Part shown: piece by piece, positions 60,780-64,000 of the stretch
How positions within the stretch are numbered: position 1 is the first letter of the stretch
Layout: every line of letters starts with the position of its first letter
From: Enoplolaimus lenunculus
Lineage: Eukaryota; Nematoda; Enoplea; Enoplida; Thoracostomopsidae
Length of the DNA stretch: 64,000 bases
Assembly: GCA_030248215.1 (NCBI GenBank)
Contig: JASANG010001975.1
Span: 1-64,000, forward strand
Reading direction: 5' to 3'
Notes under the pieces: model-generated
What the model saw: the letters and a program-made list of their open reading frames with translations, nothing else
Told to the model about the DNA's origin: nothing
Database searches by the model: none
Made by a program: the position numbers and the translations under genes

Positions 60780-62719
60780 TTTATGACGCACTGTAAATAA
60801 ACTTTTGCAAGAGTCAAATAGTTCTTGGTTAATAATTGTACATATATCTTGGTATATAAATTTTGATGAAAAAGCGTAAAAAACAATACCTTCTTATTGA
60901 TTTCTGATTTTTAATACCTTTCCGGTTTCAGTTTCGTAACTTTTTATACATCACAAAGCTTTGTATTCCAATTAATGGTTGAATTATGACAATATGATTA
61001 TAGTAGCATCATTGAATTTAAAGTCCTCGAGGGGAGCCATTTTAAATTAAATAGTCTCATTGAGAAACAAGTTTTTTAGTTGTTTATTACTTCTGCTGTA
61101 TTTTTTCATATGTTATTATTATTTCAGATTTCAGTGTCTTCGGATCGGCAGTTTGGCCGTGTAGAACAATATTGGCGAACACTTATCGAACACATGGCGA
61201 CGACGTGTTAATTATTATTTTGTGGCTTATTATGTGTTATTGGTTGGAAGATTTATGTGATCGACGTTCGAGCACGTGGTTCACACTCCGGTTCTAGTGA
61301 GTAAGTGTTTTGCTTATATATCAATAACCTATATATGTTGCAAAAGTTTTCAGGAAGTTGTCGAATCAGCAACTGTCAAGCGTAGTCAGTGAGAGTTATA
61401 TGTATGAGTGCGTAAGTTTAACTTTTTTGGTTAGGAGTAACTATATAGAAGCTCGCAGAAGCTCGGTTTAAATATGGTTGGCGGGATGATACGTTGTTAC
61501 ATAGTGGCGTACAGAGGAAAAATTTTGGGTGGGTAGCTGCCTCTGAGTGATTTTTTTAAAAAAGGGAATTTTCTTAACTTGTTTATGTTCGTCTAAAGTC
61601 TATAAAATGTAATTTTTCTTCTTGGCATCAATTTCGGAGGTAAGTGTTAGTTAAATACCTCTTTTTATGCGCTCATGTGGTATTGATGCTTCTGAAATAA
61701 TCAGTTTTCAGATTACTTGATTATTCACACTTTTGCAAAATAGAACGAATAAATTTTTGAACAGCAATTTTAAAATTCAAATTATTTTTGTTTTCCAGTT
61801 AAATATTTTACAAAAATACAGTTTTGACGATGTTTTAAGCCGTATGCCCCTGAAATAGCAGATTGAGGCCTTTATTGTGTGCAATTTTGGTGTGCTTCAA
61901 ATATCAAATTGTTGTGCTTTGAGTGGTGATTCAATATTTGTGAAATATTCTAAACTGACGATTGAAACGCTAATTTTCTAAATACTTGTGCTTGGGAAAG
62001 TTGTATGCCGAATAAGATTTTCTGTAATTTATGGTCAAAGTTTTTGGTTCAATTCAAAATATCACAATTGTTTTGCAAACTGCGGCTTGAATCATTATAC
62101 TAATTTTGTGCAATTTTGTTAGCAAAACTAAAGGGTAAAAATTATTCAACATGGTTATGTTTTAATCTAAAATCAGAATTTTTGTATATTTTCACGAAAT
62201 CAAGCCTTAAAATTTGCTCGAGAAAGTGTTATTTTGGTTAAATTTTGTTATTGTTATGTTTGGAATTAATTGTGAATATTCCCGCGATCCCCGAGAACAA
62301 GGCGACCTTTCAATTTTCACATATAAAAGCGCTCGCCACATGTGCTATGGGGCTCACTTGTTGACGACTGTAGAGTGCTGTTTGGTGCATTTTGAATCGG
62401 TTGTAGTTCAGGGCTTATTTATTTTTTTTCACTTGCATTGTGGATATTTGATTGAGATTTCGTGTTGGAAGCACGGGACGAATTATTTCTGAATTCCCTG
62501 ATTGTTAATTTGAATCTGGTGCGAATTGAGTAGTCGTAAGAGCCCCCGAGCTAATCGATGGTTGGTATTATTCTGTGAGTTTTGGGGGTGTTTCAGAATT
62601 TACTTGAAAGACTTGGAATCCTCTTATAGGAGCCTGAATCGATTTGTTTTATTTGTACTTATGTGCAGTGGTGTTGTGCGGATTTTTCGAAGCTCGTTTT
62701 GTAATTTTGTTGGAAATTT
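60780..62719. other. AT-rich non-coding stretch before right LTR
   Basis: About 1.9 kb with intron-like composition and no viral motif. It holds one candidate exon (61138-61221). No polypurine tract immediately before 62720. Its origin (element tail or host DNA) is unclear. Confidence 0.5.
61138..61221 (+). CDS. candidate terminal exon, unknown gene
   Basis: A good acceptor (TTATTATTATTTCAG) precedes ISVSSDRQFGRVEQYWRTLI then EHMATTC and TAA. The amino-acid makeup is strongly protein-like for a 27-codon stretch. It could be the last exon of a host gene that includes 45077-45158 (phases agree), in which case the sequence left of the right LTR would be host DNA. Family not recognised. Confidence 0.3.
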
Positions 62720-62953
62720 TGGGTTGACAATCTGTAGCAAACCTATCAGTCTGAACCGAGTTTATTTGTGATTTATATGTCATTAGAGCTGTGTATGTAA
62801 TTTATTTTTGAGCGTGGTTACTGACACGCCGGATTATTTTGGGGCTTATCATAGAAGATTTATTTTCGGACTTTGAGAGATTCTGCTTAATTTAGTAACC
62901 GCAAATTTCGGAAGGCGTTCCTTGGAGTGCCGACCGTAGTTAGCAGTGTTACA
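62720..62953 (+). repeat. 3' LTR (or separate solo LTR)
   Basis: Reads identical over 234 bp to 48723-48956. The next bases (GAAAG) do not repeat the bases before the left LTR, so a simple single-insertion target duplication is not seen. Confidence 0.88.
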
Positions 62954-63095
62954 GAAAGTTTGACTCAGAAAGCAGAAGTTTTGCCATAATCAACAAGCAC
63001 AATTAAAAATTTTCAGCGGCCGGATAAGATTGTTGAGTTTTAGCGGATTCCGAACCTCAGCCCTCCCTGCTCAGGGTATTCGGTTCGCGCCTTAC

Positions 63096-63704
63096 CATAT
63101 CAACGGCCATGAATCATACGGCCCGTGCTTATTCGGGAATGCGCCTTTATCTTGTGTGCCATACGGGTTGGCGCCTGTCAACATTGGAATCACATTCGGA
63201 TACGAATTCAGTCCAACTTTCACCATTCCTCGAAATATCGTCGCGTTCAACTCACGTTTAAGTGTTGCATATGTTTTCGGCAGTGTTCTTACGAAATGAT
63301 TATGCGACACCGAATCAATAATTAACATAACAACATTTGGTTGTTTGCTGTTTATTTCTGTTGACGTCGGATGACGTTTCCTCGCCGAACTCCAGTCTGT
63401 TTCTACCGAGTTGCCACTACCCTTGGATTCTTTTTTTCGGGTTGAGTTCAACTCAAGTAAAGTTTCATCGTCTTCGCTTTGTTCTACGATGTTAGGCGCT
63501 TGAACTGGAACGATTTGAAAATGTAATGAATCGAATAATTGTCGATTTCCAATACCAGATTTCTTTGAGCATCGTATTTGAACGCAATCGCACCGAACAC
63601 TGAAGAAATTGGTTGAATTGTGTGCCAAGTTTTGGCCATTCAATTTTAGCCACGTGTCATATATGACGTCATTGACGTCGTCAATTGATGATTTGTGGAT
63701 ACAT
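63096..63704 (-). CDS. exon of a DUF229 (sulfatase-fold) protein
   Basis: Minus-strand exon of 609 bases: acceptor TATATTTTATAG upstream of 63704, donor GTAAGG starting at 63095. It carries one leftover base at the start and two at the end, so it is internal. The C-terminal half has PNVVMLIIDSVSHNHFVRTL, KTYATLKRELNATIF and VGLNSYPNVIPMLTG, the opening of the DUF229 domain, whose fold is alkaline phosphatase/sulfatase-like with a metal-binding Asp near IDSVS. The N-terminal half is less conserved and has sequons such as HNST, consistent with a secreted or lumenal protein. Other exons lie left of the donor or off the right edge. Substrate unknown. Confidence 0.85.
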
Positions 63705-63720
63705 CTATAAAATATAGTTA

Positions 63721-63864
63721 AGGTGGCGTTATACTTGTTGTCCGATGCCATCCGAAGCCGTCCGTCACCGTCCGCCATTATATGATATCGTACACGAGTA
63801 ATTAACGTACGAAACCAGGCGGTGACGAAGGGCGCCGAACGTCATCAAAAGTATGACATCACTC
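63721..63864 (+). mobile_element. PIF/Harbinger-like MITE beside a splice acceptor
   Basis: Flanked by TTA (63718-63720 and 63865-63867). Left end AGGTGGCGTTATACTTG; right end, inward on the other strand, GAGTGATGTCATACTTTTG. Same family as 24083-24262. It lies 16 bp upstream of the minus-strand acceptor of the DUF229 exon. Confidence 0.82.
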
Positions 63865-63978
63865 TTAAATATGTACCAAAAAGTACATTCAAATGCAAAC
63901 CAGGGGGTTGCGACCCCCTTGGTACCTTTGCACTCCACTTCACTCTTTTTTGCAAAAAAAAAAAAAGGAAGGCGTAAC

Positions 63979-64000
63979 CAGGGTGCAACCAGAATTCCGG
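63979..64000 (+). mobile_element. start of another hAT-like MITE
   Basis: CAGGGTGCAACCAGAATTCC at the window edge matches the left terminus of the family at 5042; the rest is outside the window. Confidence 0.6.

Larger units (their letters stand above)
48723..62953 (+). mobile_element. LTR retroelement fossil, Ty3/Gypsy type, with helicase and NADAR cargo
   Basis: A 14.2-kb interval between identical 234-bp direct repeats with TG...CA ends; a primer-binding-site-like sequence follows the left repeat. Parts in order: gag, envelope-like, protease, RT, RNase H, integrase, then an SF1 helicase and a NADAR domain. Two MITEs are nested inside (49038-49547 and 52592-53996), so the element proper is about 12.3 kb. 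The coding parts are broken, on the order of ten breaks. I see no obvious polypurine tract before the right repeat and no matching target duplication outside the repeats, so the right boundary is less secure than the left. Identical LTRs point to a recent event, at odds with the decayed interior. Confidence 0.85.

Overview
Eukaryotic (animal) genomic DNA: AT-rich, with short coding exons bounded by clear GT/AG splice sites, long introns and intergenic DNA packed with small inverted-repeat transposons, microsatellites and one large LTR retroelement. There is no sign of bacterial gene organisation. Two host genes are recognisable: mevalonate kinase on the + strand, and at the right end one exon of a DUF229 (sulfatase-fold) gene on the - strand. 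Several mobile elements carry TTAGGC-like hexamers resembling the nematode telomere repeat. With the DUF229 gene this suggests a nematode or other ecdysozoan-like invertebrate, but I cannot name the organism.

Layout. 1-14749: one enormous inverted repeat (arms about 7.3 kb, centre about 7262-7348), containing mirrored minisatellites and MITEs and no recognisable gene. 14819-37297: nine exons of mevalonate kinase (508 residues visible); the exon(s) for the N-terminal ATP-binding motif are not in the window, so the palindrome probably lies in an upstream intron or at a contig end. A 12.6-kb intron (16283-28905) holds a large antisense exon (18112-20729) for a membrane-anchored, low-complexity protein of unknown identity. 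37298-48722: intergenic or intronic DNA with many MITEs, a 69-bp minisatellite, foldback repeats and two weak candidate exons. 48723-62953: a 14.2-kb interval between two identical 234-bp LTRs, with a primer-binding site and Ty3/Gypsy-type gag, protease, RT, RNase H and integrase parts, an envelope-like part between gag and protease, and downstream of integrase a UPF1-like SF1 helicase and a NADAR (DUF1768) domain. It is a broken fossil copy carrying two nested MITEs. 63096-63704: DUF229 exon, with a MITE 16 bp upstream of its splice acceptor.

Most interesting points: (1) LTR-bounded helicase plus NADAR cargo, which I do not know from any described LTR element; (2) identical LTRs around a decayed interior, suggesting movement in trans of an already defective copy, or gene conversion; (3) the giant palindrome next to mevalonate kinase, which is either a real source of very long double-stranded RNA or a fold-back assembly artefact; (4) at least four MITE families with TTA target duplications, some sitting within about 20 bp of splice sites.
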